Shown here in pieces: positions 1 through 10,051 of a stretch of DNA of 64,000 nt. The position numbers and the translations under genes were made by a program. The DNA is from Hyalella azteca (lineage: Eukaryota; Arthropoda; Malacostraca; Amphipoda; Hyalellidae). The stretch spans positions 186,001 to 250,000 of the forward strand of contig NW_025934840.1 in the NCBI RefSeq assembly GCF_000764305.2, given 5' to 3'. The notes beneath the pieces were generated by a model that was given only the letters and a program-made list of their open reading frames with translations, ran no database searches and had not been told where the DNA came from. The first letter of the stretch is position 1; every line of letters starts with the position of its first letter.

Positions 1-480
1 TGCCGCCGACCGGGGGACTTGAAAGCGTCGACTGAATATTTCACCCAAACTCTAATGAATAAATTAGAGAAAAATTTGCTGGATTGATTCAGGTTTCTCT
101 AGGGACCTACGGTGGCCCGCGGGCAGCGAGCCGCTGCAGTGAGCTAGAAGGACGCCGAAATGAACAGTTCATAGGATGTATTCCTTCGGCCAAACTTAGT
201 CTTGATGTGTAGATTGCTTATCGACATATTATACGTATTATGCCTATCGAGGCAATATATGTGTATATATGCCTCGATATCACACATATCATGTATATCA
301 TATATATCATATGCCTTTCATGATATTTAGTGCAGATTTCATTGAAGATAACACGGCATTCTTCGACGAAAGCAGCATTAAAGAAAATTTTCTGCCAAAC
401 TACACCAATGCTTTCATGATATACATATATTGCCTATAATTTTTTCTATATTGATGAAGCAAAATTTCGTCAAGAATTGA
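1..480. other. AT-rich unique sequence, no gene seen
   Basis: No protein-like open frame. A palindromic AT patch at about 226-310 holds a perfect short inverted repeat, TATCGAGGCA at 245-254 against its complement at 270-279. A GC-rich patch lies at about 100-160. Confidence 0.6.
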
Positions 481-634
481 ATTAAAAATTACAACAACCC
501 AGTTTGATGAGAACGTAAATGCAGGTTTCCTTGAAGAGTCGTGCGTATAATAAGAGTATCAATTAAAATTACAGCAAGCCAGTTCGATGTGAACGTAAAT
601 GCAGGTTTCCTTGAAGAGTCGCACGTAAAATATC
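481..634. repeat. 80-bp tandem duplication
   Basis: Two diverged copies in direct order. GCAGGTTTCCTTGAAGAGTC occurs at 521 and again at 601, giving a period of exactly 80 bp. The 99-codon frame at 541-840 runs through the second copy and matches no family I know. Confidence 0.85.
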
Positions 635-1305
635 AAATTTTATCCGGCAGTTCAAGGCATGTTTGTGCGGGCGGCTGTTCCTTTGCGACGGCAAACACTC
701 GACGCGCTAATTATCAAAACTCTACGGTAAACATGCGCCGCGCCCGATACTCGGTCCAAAAAATTCAGCACCAGGGCCGTATTGGCTGGCGTATTGATTT
801 ATGGGTCATGCCTGAGCATAATATAAAGAAGGGAAAATAATCACTATGAAAATCCAACCAGTCGCGGTAATTGGCTGCTTCTGCAAATGCAGTTCAACTT
901 GGATAAAAGTTATGCTGATGAACATTGAAATTGTGGTGCGCATATTAGTGAAGCTACATATGATTTGTTGATCTCGGTAATCATTAGATGCATATTGAAA
1001 TATTCTACTCAATGCTATCTCATTTATTTATTATTATTCTACTGTGAATCAAGATTATTGTTTTACTTAAAACACAGTAAATAAATATTCTGAAAACTAT
1101 TATGAAATATCACATTTTAGTCGCTCCGACATAACGACTGGCTCGACCGCATGCTTCCAATATCCATGAATTTTGGTTGCCGAGAATTTATGACGTTCCA
1201 AATCGATTTATATCAACATTTTATCATTTTATGTCGTTCGCGACGTCGATTTTATACGCTGTAAAGCGGTTCGAGCGAACGCACTTCAGGATGCGTGCGC
1301 CAGCG
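635..1305. other. No recognisable feature
   Basis: AT-rich sequence. The only open frame is the tail of the one from 541 to 840, with no domain or splice context. Nothing else seen. Confidence 0.5.
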
Positions 1306-1635
1306 GAAAATCGGTGCACTGAAAATCGGTGCACTGAAAATCGGTGCACTGAAAATCGGTGCACTGATAATCGTTGAACTGAAAATTGTTGCACTGGAAA
1401 TCGGTGCACTGAAAATCTGTGCACTGAAAATCGGTGCACTGAAAATCAGCGCACTGAAAACCGGTGCACTGAAAATCGGTGCACTGAAAATCGGTGCACT
1501 GAAAATCGGTGCACTGAAAATCGGTGCGCTGAAAATCGTTGCACTGAAAATCGGTGCGCTGAAAATCGTTGCACTGAAAAACGTTCCACTGAAAATCGTT
1601 GCACTGAAAATCGGTGCACTGAAAATCGGTGCACT
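1306..1635. repeat. 15-bp minisatellite, 22 units
   Basis: Unit GAAAATCGGTGCACT, 330 bp without a break, with scattered substitutions but no length changes. Because 15 is a multiple of 3 and the unit lacks stops in five of six frames, long pentapeptide-periodic frames open on both strands (GALKI and NRCTE on plus; CTDFQ, VHRFS and SAPIF on minus). The longest, 1286-1765 on minus, is 159 codons. The minus pentapeptide TDFQC happens to fit the pentapeptide-repeat consensus, but openness in many frames points to non-coding satellite. Confidence 0.95.
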
Positions 1636-1693
1636 GATTCATCAACGGGAGCCCCTGCCAAACTTTGGCTGCTTGTATGCCTACGAAGATTTC

Positions 1694-1998
1694 ATGCAGT
1701 GAATGAAAACTCTGTGAAGCAACGATGAATGTCACTTTATTTTTGAGTGGCATACACTTCATCATGCAGTGAATGAAAATATTAGAATTCTAGCTATTGT
1801 TTTTTTCACTTTGGCCCCTACAGATGATAGTCTTTGTGATGCAACAATGAATGTCACTTTAAATGTAAGCGGCATACACTTATCATGTAGGGAATGAAAA
1901 TACTAGAATTTTCTTGCTTCTTTTCAACTTGCACCTTCAGATGATATTCTTTGTGAAGCAACAATAAATGTCACTTCTATTGTAAGCGGCATTCACTT
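1694..1998. repeat. Three diverged copies of a ~120-bp unit
   Basis: Direct repeats anchored on variants of GTGAAGCAACAATGAATGTC near 1714, 1835 and 1952 (spacing about 121 and 117 bp). Each is followed by a variant of AGCGGCATACACTT. Confidence 0.85.
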
Positions 1999-2494
1999 CA
2001 CGGTGAAGAAATTAACTCTGGTATGGATTTGATGCTGTTTCCGAGCTCAAAATAAGCTATACATGAAGCAATATAAATATGTATTTAACAGTACCTGTAA
2101 ATACTTAACAAATTTTTATTAAATGAAAAGGCCAGCGAGTTTTCATTGAATCATGCTAAATTTTGTCGTAATTTTTTTTCAAATAACTCATTCTAAATTC
2201 GCTATCAGATCAATGGAGCGATCTTGATATGTAATTTTTATTATTAATTTTATTACAGAACTGTAGTTAAGCGTTATCAAATGTGAATTAAATTTTTATA
2301 TGTCCATCACTTATGGCTGTATGGCTAGTTTGGAGTGCTATTTTAACTCGGTCAAGCAGCAAAGCTCGATGTGGCAACAAATACCGTCCCAATAATATAT
2401 TATAAATATTATAAAATGTCCAGCGCTCTAATACCCACCGCAGGTCATATAATGACAACAACTGTGTCGCCGCGCGTTATTTAACAGAAGCATA
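1999..2494. other. No recognisable feature
   Basis: AT-rich unique sequence up to the family A element. No protein-like frame, RNA gene or repeat seen. Confidence 0.5.
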
Positions 2495-2700
2495 CACTGT
2501 TAGAAAAAACGGTGAAAAACGGTCCCACTGGCGTTCTAGTGGCCGGTCGCCCCGTGAAAATAAACTGTTTCGCCGTTTTTGCCAGATTACGGATTTCTAG
2601 TGTTAAATTAGAATAAAAATGGCGACACGGTGTTTCTTTCACGTGCCGACCGGCCACTGAAACGCCAGTAATACCGTTAACGGTAATTTTTATAACAGTA
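2495..2700. mobile_element. Family A MITE, copy 1
   Basis: About 206 bp with long imperfect terminal inverted repeats. The left end CACTGTTAGAAAAAACGGT is mirrored by a right end reading AACAGT. Internal arms around GGCCGGTCG and CGACCGGCC are also inverted. It is about 85-90% like 31955-32155. It has no coding capacity, so it is a non-autonomous DNA transposon by structure. Target duplication is unclear; TA flanks both ends here, but the second copy does not support TA. Confidence 0.85.
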
Positions 2701-2796
2701 TAAGCAAGAAATAACTGAAAATTAAATCAGCTACGAGCAAGTTCAAACATGTTCTTTCATGAATTCAAGACTAAATAAAGCACCAGCAAGTACCAA

Positions 2797-3287
2797 CCCA
2801 TCAGGCAATGTATCAGGTTGAATCAACGTTGAAACACCAAAACTCACGATGTTGAAGTGACGTTTTATATCAGTTTATAATGAAATTTGAAGCAACGTCA
2901 TTTTTTCAACGTCATGCATTTCGACGTTGAAATCGCGTTAAATTCTGACTTTAAAATTGCATATATATAATCGCGATCGCACCGTCAGATGTCATAGCGG
3001 TTTCAACGTTGAAACAACGTCGAAATATACGACGTTGAAAAACTGACGTTGCTTCAATTTTCTTTTTAAACTAATACTAACTAATAATAATTCAACTAAA
3101 TTAATATTCACTAATAATTTTCATTCTAAACTAATATTCATAATAATATTCTAAACTAATATTCAATAATAATATTCTAACTAATATTCAATAATAATAT
3201 TCCAACTAATATTCTAAACTAATATTCATTTCAACGTTGTGAGTTTTGTTGCTTCAACGTTGATTCAACCTGAATTTGCCTGCTGGG
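2797..3287. mobile_element. Family B MITE, ~490 bp, CAACGTTG-rich
   Basis: Terminal inverted repeats of about 58 bp: left end CCCATCAGGCAATGTATCAG, right end the complement of CCCAGCAGGCAAATTCAGG. Both continue as GGTTGAATCAACGTTGAA. Internal sub-repeats of CAACGTTG and GACGTTGAAA occur, plus an AT-rich tandem array at about 3060-3235 (unit near 26 bp, ATTCTAAACTAATATTCA). No coding capacity. The element sits inside a copy of the 148-bp duplication that follows it. Confidence 0.85.
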
Positions 3288-3543
3288 AAGTATAGTACTG
3301 TTCAAGTTGCCCATACAAGCAAGTCTTATGCAAACAAGGGAGCGCAAGCACAGCTCTCCAGTGGCACTTTCTTTTGTTTCCTGCATTAAACGGAGAAGCA
3401 TGAATACTATATAAAATGAAGCACAAGCAAGTAACAAGTATAGTACTGTACAAGTTGCACATACAAGCAAGTCTCAGGGCAAACAAGGGAGCGCAAGAAC
3501 AGCTCTCCAGTGGCACTTTCTTTTGTTTCCTGCATTAAACGGA
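3288..3543. repeat. 148-bp direct duplication flanking the family B MITE
   Basis: AAGTATAGTACTG recurs at 3288 and 3436, and the following sequence matches closely (GGGAGCGCAAG, CTCTCCAGTGGCACTTTC). Sequence left of the family B element (about 2757-2796) resembles the end of the unit just before 3436. A third copy was therefore split by the insertion. Confidence 0.85.
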
Positions 3544-5813
3544 AAAACGCAGCGTGGAAGCTGATATCGGCGCCTGATATGGAAATGGCGCGAGCTAATC
3601 AAGGAAAAATGGAAGTGATAAAGAAGTTGATAGTATTTTTTGGAGGTAGAGAGACTTCTGCGGAAATTATTAGTCAGGAAAGAAAGTAAATAGTGTTTCG
3701 AGAAAATAGATAGTTATATTGTGGAAGTCGAAAGTCTTAATGAAAGTTAAATGCTGGAAAAACGGTGAACCAGCAGCGTTCACCGTATCTCCGGCATTTA
3801 ACTCCCACTAACATTTTTTACTTTCATTTCAGACTAATAATTTTAGCATAAGTCTATCTACTTCGAAATGATGGAGTGATAATGATGTAGTGTACTGTAT
3901 AATGTATACATCCCGTTATTTTACTAGTATCGATAATCACACGCGCTTTGCCGAATCCATTATTGACAGCGCTCAAAAGTAGATGCAAGCTTTGCAGTTT
4001 ATTTTATTTTTGACCTATTATTATTATTTTTAATATTTTTCTTAGATCCGCTTTACAAAATTCATCTAAAGAAAAAAATAGGCATAAAGTAGGGTAGTAC
4101 TAGCAAGAGACTCTGGGTCAGTGGATTTAAGTCTCATTTGCAGCAAGTTAAAACCTCAGTTTTCGAGCCTTGACTTATTCATTAAGCTTTATTGCTATAC
4201 GATTCTACTGTGAAGATTGTGACAAATTCCTAAAAAATTAGAACTTCTCAACTAAGATTGCTGTTACCAAGCAACTGTTGTGCACACCAACGTATAAAAG
4301 TATTCCTAACCTCTTGTTGTTTTTCTCTTCGTTTTTTGAATGAAAGTAGTTTTAATTTTGTCTTGTTTATCGCTTGCACAAATAAATTCATTAAACGTCT
4401 GAGGGAAGTTGGACCACGATTAGGCTTAAACTGTCAGTTTAATCAAAGCAATCAATTTGTTAATTAATACTTCGTATTCTGCGTTTTAAAAGTGTGATAT
4501 AAGATTATCATGATCGCGAGCATCATCAACACAAATTCTTAATATTAAGTTTAAACTCTAATTTCTATAACAACCTAACCTTCTACTCTTCTTACTTTTT
4601 GAATCTAAAATCCCACCTTACTACTTTTTTTTCAGTCTACAGTGTTCTTAAATTATTCTCAATACCTACACTTGACATTAAAACATCAGCGTGGCAGTTT
4701 TTCCCACGGTAATTGTTCAAAGCACATAGTGTCTAGTATTATTTAGTATTTGATTATTAAACCCGCGCTAAATTTGACGGTATCTGAATTATATTAAATT
4801 ATTTAACAGCATCAGTTATTTCACTCCAGAGACTTGCAACCTCATGTCACTCATATTATATAATATGTCAGTTATTATAACGAGTGACCAACCAACGATC
4901 ATCAACATTTATGACAATTTATTGCATATTTAGCTGACAAACTGAACCTTTTGTAGTTTATTATAAGCTCGAATTTGCACATCAAGAAAACCGAAAACAC
5001 CATGAATTTGAAATTCGAGTTCAAAATAAAAGCTTTCTTCAATATTAATATATTAAGCAAAATGTCGATCGAGTGATGATTCATCATAAAGCAGTTTACT
5101 AACATTCTTTGCCTAGCTGACTGGTGAAATCAATTGGTCACGAAGATCTGTATGAGATATTTACGTTCGCACTAGCTGGCCTTCGATACGAACAATACAG
5201 GCACCACGTACGAGGATCCCAGCAGCACATTACAGAACTACATGTGTATATGAGAACACAATATTAAGCACAGTATAGCAATATTAAGCATACTATCCAC
5301 ACCTCCCCATACCACCAGGGAACACTACCAGCACACCTATATACCAGGACCCTCGTTCGAGTGTTTGCTAGTCGCTAATGAACAAACAGTCGCACCTTTT
5401 GTGTCTCGTTGCCGCTGCCAAAAGATTTGTGCTAAGAATCCGCGGCAGCGCTAAAGCCTCTATAGCGGCGCTGCAAATGGCGAGAAAATGAACAAGTTTC
5501 CAACAGAAACTCTCCCTCGTGTCAAAAGAAATAATTAGCGCTTGTCTAGCCTAAATCTGCAACCACGGGAGTAGGTTTCAACTAGGAGAGAGCGCGTATA
5601 TGGGTAATTCCAGCACATGAAGTAATCAGTATTGTTTGTATTCATTTAAGCGTGTAGTAACGATTCCTTAAGAGAGAAGTATTTGAAACAGAATTTATTT
5701 CACTTCAAATGAGTACTTTTGTTGGCAATACTCGGTATTCCCGGCAATAGGAGGGGGCTTCGAAAAGTTCGCGGAAAAGTAACCGGTTGAAAAAACGCTC
5801 AAAGTCGTAAGGT
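3544..5813. other. AT-rich unique sequence, no gene seen
   Basis: More than 2 kb without a convincing exon, repeat or RNA gene. A good polypyrimidine-CAG (plus strand, about 4635) is not followed by an open frame. An imperfect inverted pair around 3765-3800 (CATTTAACTCCC-like against its reverse) is too short to classify. Confidence 0.5.
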
Positions 5814-6372
5814 TTATATTTCAACATATGTTCAATCTTGGTCAATACATTTCTGTGAACGCTGATACCAGCCATTAAGTACATCTGTGTAAAATTGGGA
5901 GCCATACGATTTAAGCTATGTTTTATAGCTCATTTTACTACTTAAATTTATAGAAACTGGGTAAATTCAATTGACTTTTTCAGGTTTGAAAACAAAAAGA
6001 AAAGTCGGATAGGGCTAAGTCGGTACTAAAAGGCGGATGCCGAAAGATTTCCCATCGAAATTCGCGTAGCACAGCCCCTGTTTGCCGAGAGCTATATGTG
6101 AGTGCCCTGTTGTGGTGGGAGAGAGCGCGCCGATGCTGCTTCCAAAGCGTATTTTGACGATTTTCTTGGGAAATTTTATCAAATTTCTTCATAATAAACA
6201 GCTGTAATAATTTTCTTGTTCATGAGGAAATCAAATGACAATATCCCCCTGTATTCCAGAAAACATTCCCTCTTGAACGCTCAGATTTTTCTTTAAGGGG
6301 ACCACTTTCAACCCTGAACAGCCACTGCTTCGTTTGAGTTTTGTCGTGGAGATTGTACCGGTAGAGCCATTC
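5814..6372 (-). pseudogene. Decayed mariner-type transposase (catalytic to C-terminal part)
   Basis: Remnant of a Tc1/mariner-superfamily transposase, which in intact form cuts and pastes its own element at TA sites. On the minus strand, in order: a TKQW segment, GNVFWNTGG (family: GKVMATVFWD-type), SHHNRAL (family: HDNARPH), EIFRHPPFSTDLALSDFSF (family: HPPYSPDLAPSDYHLF), then in other frames FYTDVLNGW and KCIDQD followed by TYVEI and a stop (family: KCI..G.YVE). The middle catalytic Asp position reads His, there are at least two frameshifts and an in-frame stop before TYVEI, and the N-terminal DNA-binding half is missing. Long dead; no inverted repeats found around it. Confidence 0.85.
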
Positions 6373-6646
6373 TATCCTGTTGTCTGAAAGATATCGTGTC
6401 AGTTTTTTAATTTCAAATAAGATAAAGCCAATTCACCTAAAAATTTTCCGACGTAATTTTGAATTTGACCAAATCTTGTGATTGAGACTGTAGTGTACGC
6501 GTTAAAAGTGAAGGCCTCGTGCCAAGTCAGGGAGCAATATTTCGCGCCTTCTCATGCAAGTTGGGATCCCTCGTGACGGACGACTTGTGTGATGATGGGG
6601 ATGGGGAAGGTGATGTGTGGGGAAGGTGATGTGCATCTTGCATCAG
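6373..6646. other. No recognisable feature
   Basis: Upstream part is AT-rich. At 6595-6634 a 16-bp G-rich tandem duplication (GGGGAAGGTGATGTG twice) precedes the exon-like stretch. Confidence 0.4.
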
Positions 6647-6742
6647 CTGGCCCAAAGGAGGGCAAATAGACGGAACACGTCCAACGTTACATCCGACGAC
6701 GACTCGGAGACGGAGGACGATGAAGGCGGCTCATCAGCGTGA
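6647..6742 (+). CDS. Possible terminal exon with acidic tail
   Basis: An open frame of 31 codons after a possible acceptor (CTTGCATCAG) ending at TGA 6740-6742. It is G/C-richer than its surroundings and its composition is protein-like: a basic stretch (QRRANRRN) followed by an acidic, Ser/Thr-rich tail (SDDDSETEDDEGGSS). Such tails occur at the C-termini of many regulatory proteins and give no function. The polypyrimidine tract is weak and the frame has a stop just upstream, so an intron must precede it if it is real. I do not recognise the protein. Confidence 0.22.
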   Translation: MAQRRANRRNTSNVTSDDDSETEDDEGGSSA

Positions 6743-6981
6743 CCGGGGACTAGGAAGTCCCGAACTCATCATAAGGTAAGGTCATAAGGTCATAAGGTGT
6801 GGTGATAGCTTGAATGAGGTGATGAGGCCGCTGAGAAAAAGTTAACAGGATTAGTCGCAGGTTTCGTAAATTGGTTTAATTCCCGTTAATATAAAAATAG
6901 GAGGAGGTGAAGCCAAAAGCTGGAGCTAGAAAAAGCCTTTTGTTTACCTACGACCGTTATTCTGCATCACTCGCATAATGG

Positions 6982-7155
6982 AAAAAATATAACTCAGTAC
7001 TCATTGCAGTGAGTGACAGAGAGCGCATTTTCTCGTTGACAAAAACGTTGAGTCACGGACGGACGGACGGACGGACAGACAGACGGACAGACAGACGGAC
7101 GGACATGACGAGCACAATAGTGCATTTTTCCATAAATGAGAAAATACGCTAAAAA
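6982..7155 (+). mobile_element. Family G element, copy 1
   Basis: Starts with A-rich sequence and ATAACTCAGTACTC, then a variant of the palindrome CTCACTGCAGTGAG, GAGCGCATTTTCTC, GTCACGGACGG, a GGAC/GACA microsatellite (about 7055-7105), GACGAGCACAATAG and GAGAAAATACGCT. The outer block AGCGCATTTTCTC and the final GAGAAAAT(G)CGCT are inverted, so the element can fold. No coding capacity and no true terminal inverted repeats. Confidence 0.9.
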
Positions 7156-7203
7156 TTCGTATAATACAGCCATACAATTGAACGTTAAATGCGAATTGTG
7201 GAA

Positions 7204-7431
7204 CCATGGTGCAGCAGCACCACAGCATCACCGCTCCATGGCGCAGCAGCACCACAGCACCAACGCTCCATGGCGCAGCAGCACCACAGCACCACCGCTC
7301 CATGGCGCAGCAGCAACACAGCATCACCGCTCCATGGCACAGCAGCACCACAGCATCACCGCTCCATGGCGCAGCAGCACCACAGTATCACCGCTCCATG
7401 ACACAGCATCACTGCTCCATGGCGCAGCAGT
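7204..7431. repeat. 32-bp minisatellite, ~7 units
   Basis: CCATGG recurs at 7204, 7236, 7268, 7300, 7332, 7364 and 7396, exactly 32 bp apart; a last short unit begins at 7417. 32 is not a multiple of 3, so three overlapping frames stay open with Gln/His/Ala-rich products. These are artefacts of the array. Confidence 0.95.
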
Positions 7432-8023
7432 TCCCCGTATCCTGGAGCTAAGTGACATCGCTGGTGACAGATGACCCAAAATGTCTCCATTTCCAGATAT
7501 TTCCTTGGCAGCGAGGAAATGCACGCATTCTTATCTGCATGGCAAGCTCTATGCCAGAAATATATAGACCATTAGACCAGTAATGCGTCATGCGACGCGC
7601 GAGGTTCTACGCTAATGCGCGTGAGTGATAACGCGCTCACTAGCAATAAATGCGCAAGATGCGTCATAAAATCTCGCATGGAACTTTAAACAGAAGCTTT
7701 ATTGCTGTCAACCTGATGAATGGCGAATGGAGACCTACAGAGTTCACCGTCAGGGGTAAACGTGTATCGCTTCCTAATGTTTCACGCAAGAAGTTGCTTG
7801 TCCAGCTTAACAAATTTGTTAATATATTTAATTCATTAATACATTAATATTAATATCTCATCATAATAAATATTTAATCCTATCTTTGTAGATTGGATAA
7901 AAATAGACCTGATTTTCAGATTTGCGACCTGAAAATGCATCGGCAAATTCTAGTAATTCGCTTATCATGCTTTAAAAATTTAGATTATCCGACTTGTAGC
8001 GTGTTAAGTTCCGTATTGTCTCT
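7432..8023. other. No recognisable feature
   Basis: Unique sequence. A polypyrimidine-CAG near 7495 (plus) is followed by only about 30 open codons and no donor. A GC-rich patch with GCGCGTGAGTG lies at about 7590-7630. Confidence 0.45.
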
Positions 8024-8027
8024 TTAA

Positions 8028-8387
8028 CACGTTGACTACGTATTGGTACATATGCGTACCACGAAATGTATTTCTCCTGGTACATAATTCAGGGTTGCCA
8101 GATGGCCTAAAAACGGCCAATTAAGTCCGTGAACAAAAAGGCCAAAAAGGCCTATAACTCAATATGTACTAGTATATTTGTAGGTTCCGGTGTACAAATT
8201 CAATTTTTTTATTTAATTAGGAAGCGCCCCTTACAACCCCTATCATAAATTTTAGCCGACCACCTAAATTGAAAAAACTAAATCGCGGAATTTGTCCGGT
8301 AAAAAAAGAAAGTCTGGCAACCCTGTTCCATAATAGTACCAGAAAAATGAAACAAAAGTACAAGATGAAGCAATCGTAGTCAACGTG
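8028..8387. mobile_element. piggyBac-like MITE with TTAA target duplication
   Basis: Perfect 13-bp terminal inverted repeats, CACGTTGACTACG at 8028-8040 and its complement at 8375-8387, each bordered outside by TTAA (8024-8027 and 8388-8391). TTAA duplication is the hallmark of piggyBac-type elements. Inner arms (CTGGTAC on the left against GTACCAG on the right) extend the symmetry. It has no transposase and carries a second element at its centre. Confidence 0.85.
8100..8325. mobile_element. hAT-like MITE nested in the piggyBac-like element
   Basis: 226 bp with perfect 13-bp inverted ends, CAGGGTTGCCAGA and its complement. CAGGGTTGCCA-type ends are common in hAT-related non-autonomous elements. 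It lies at the symmetry centre of the outer element, so it came later. I see no clean 8-bp target duplication, only partial CATAAT on each side. Confidence 0.7.
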
Positions 8388-8620
8388 TTAAGTTAATCAC
8401 GCAAGCTGCGAATTCAATATACCAAATGTTACCGAACTCGACAAATGCATTCACTTCCCAAATGCTCAGCGCTTGCTTGACGGTATATTTAACATATTAG
8501 TTCAATTTCAATTAATCGATGCTGATACATTCATGATGCTTGTTATAAACACTGCAGGGTAAAATTGGATAATATACTGCAAGAAAAAAATTATTTATTT
8601 ATAATGTACTGCAGCATGGC

Positions 8621-9094
8621 GACCTGCTCTACAACTTACAGCACGATGACCAGCTCTTCAACTTGCAGCACTACAGCCTGCTCTTCAACTTGCAGTACTA
8701 CAACCTGCTCTTCAACTTGCAGCACTACAGCCTGCTCTTCAACTTACAGCCTGCTCTTCAACTTGCAGCACTACAGCCTGCTCTTCAACTTGCAGCACGA
8801 CGACCTGCTCTTCAACTTACAGCAGTACAGCCTGCTCTTCAACTTGCAGCACTACAGCCTGCTCTTCAACTTGCAGCACTACAGCCTGCACTGCAACTTG
8901 TAGCACTACAGCCTGCTCTTCAACTTACAGCACGATGACCGGCTCTTCAACTTACAGCACGACGACCGACCTGCTCTTCAACTTGCAGCTTTACAACCTG
9001 CTCTTCAACTTGCAGCACTACAGCCTGCTCTTCAACTTGCAGCACCACAACCTGCTCTTCAACTTGCAGCAGTACAGCCTGCTCTTCAACTCGT
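8621..9094. repeat. 27-bp minisatellite
   Basis: Unit CTGCTCTTCAACTTGCAGCA plus CTACAGC, about 16 units with a degenerate patch near 8885-8960. 27 is a multiple of 3, so nonapeptide-periodic frames open on both strands (VEEQAVVLQ on minus, for example). No start context, splice context or frame preference points to coding. Confidence 0.92.
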
Positions 9095-9906
9095 ACGCTC
9101 GTCAGTAAAAGCGCTTTCATGTCCCGTTCAAGTTTGACCGGCACTAGCAGCGCTCGGGCTCAAATGAAATTATTTCGAGCTCAGCCTGGGGCACTGGACA
9201 TCGTTTTATATTTTATATTTTATATTTATTTTTACCCCAGAATTGAAATGGTAAAATAGCGTCCCATTTTTGTTTGACACACCACGCAGTCTCTCAGTCC
9301 TACAACTATTTATTTCAAGGATCAAACGTGCTGTGCCAACTGCATATGAGATATGGCCTAGCTAGAATGCTGGCTTTGTTTTCAATTATAAATATTTCCA
9401 GGGCCTTTGTACTGCTTTTGCTCACGACATAAGCCATAAATTAGCGGTGACAACCGCTTCTACCCTGGTGTGATAAAAATTTACATTTGATATATGCTTG
9501 AAAATTGTAATAAATGTGATTCTGGTAATAGTGAATAGTATGATTTTATCATGAAAAATTAGGTCAATTTTGAAAATGTGTATAACAGTAATATTACCAC
9601 ATGTTTGTGGTGATACAAAAAGCGGCACAAAAATTTGTGCGCACTCTAAAAACCTCGACATCACTTTTCGTAGTGATTTTGTACATTATACATTGTGTGA
9701 GCATCATGATACGTAACTATGATACGTAGGTATACGACAGATTTTTGCTACATCCCTGGACGCCAGTACAGCAAAAATTCTAAAAATATTGCTTTAAATA
9801 CCGGTGGTAATCGCAGCAATTCCTCGCTGACGCCGGCTGATTGCAGTTGTCGAATTTAAATGTTCGCATAACGTGCGATCATCACAACGTCCCATGTATG
9901 ATACAG
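9095..9906. other. No recognisable feature
   Basis: AT-rich. Short TTTTATA tandem at about 9205-9235. The minus frame 9422-9664 is AT-driven and does not look coding. Confidence 0.5.
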
Positions 9907-10051
9907 GGGCCATACTTTCAAAACCCGCTAAGTGAACGTAAGTACTTACGCTCTATTTTCTTGTCTATGATTGGTGGATTTTGCTTGAAAGGCCGTCAAT
10001 GATTAGCTGATGAACTTACGAACTCTAAACTTTTTTTGAAAGTATAGGGCC
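9907..10051 (+). mobile_element. Family M MITE, single copy
   Basis: 145 bp. Ends are GGCCATACTTTCAAAA and TTTTTGAAAGTATAGGGCC, inverted relative to each other. It contains the 14-bp perfect palindrome CGTAAGTACTTACG and the conserved core ATTGGTGGATTTTGCTTGAA. No coding capacity. This is the reference orientation (+) for the family. Confidence 0.92.

Noticed and set aside
541..840. 99-codon plus frame
   Set aside because: It begins inside an 80-bp duplication and has no motif, splice signal or homologue that I recognise.
3060..3235. Possible separate satellite
   Set aside because: It lies wholly within the family B element and is part of its interior.
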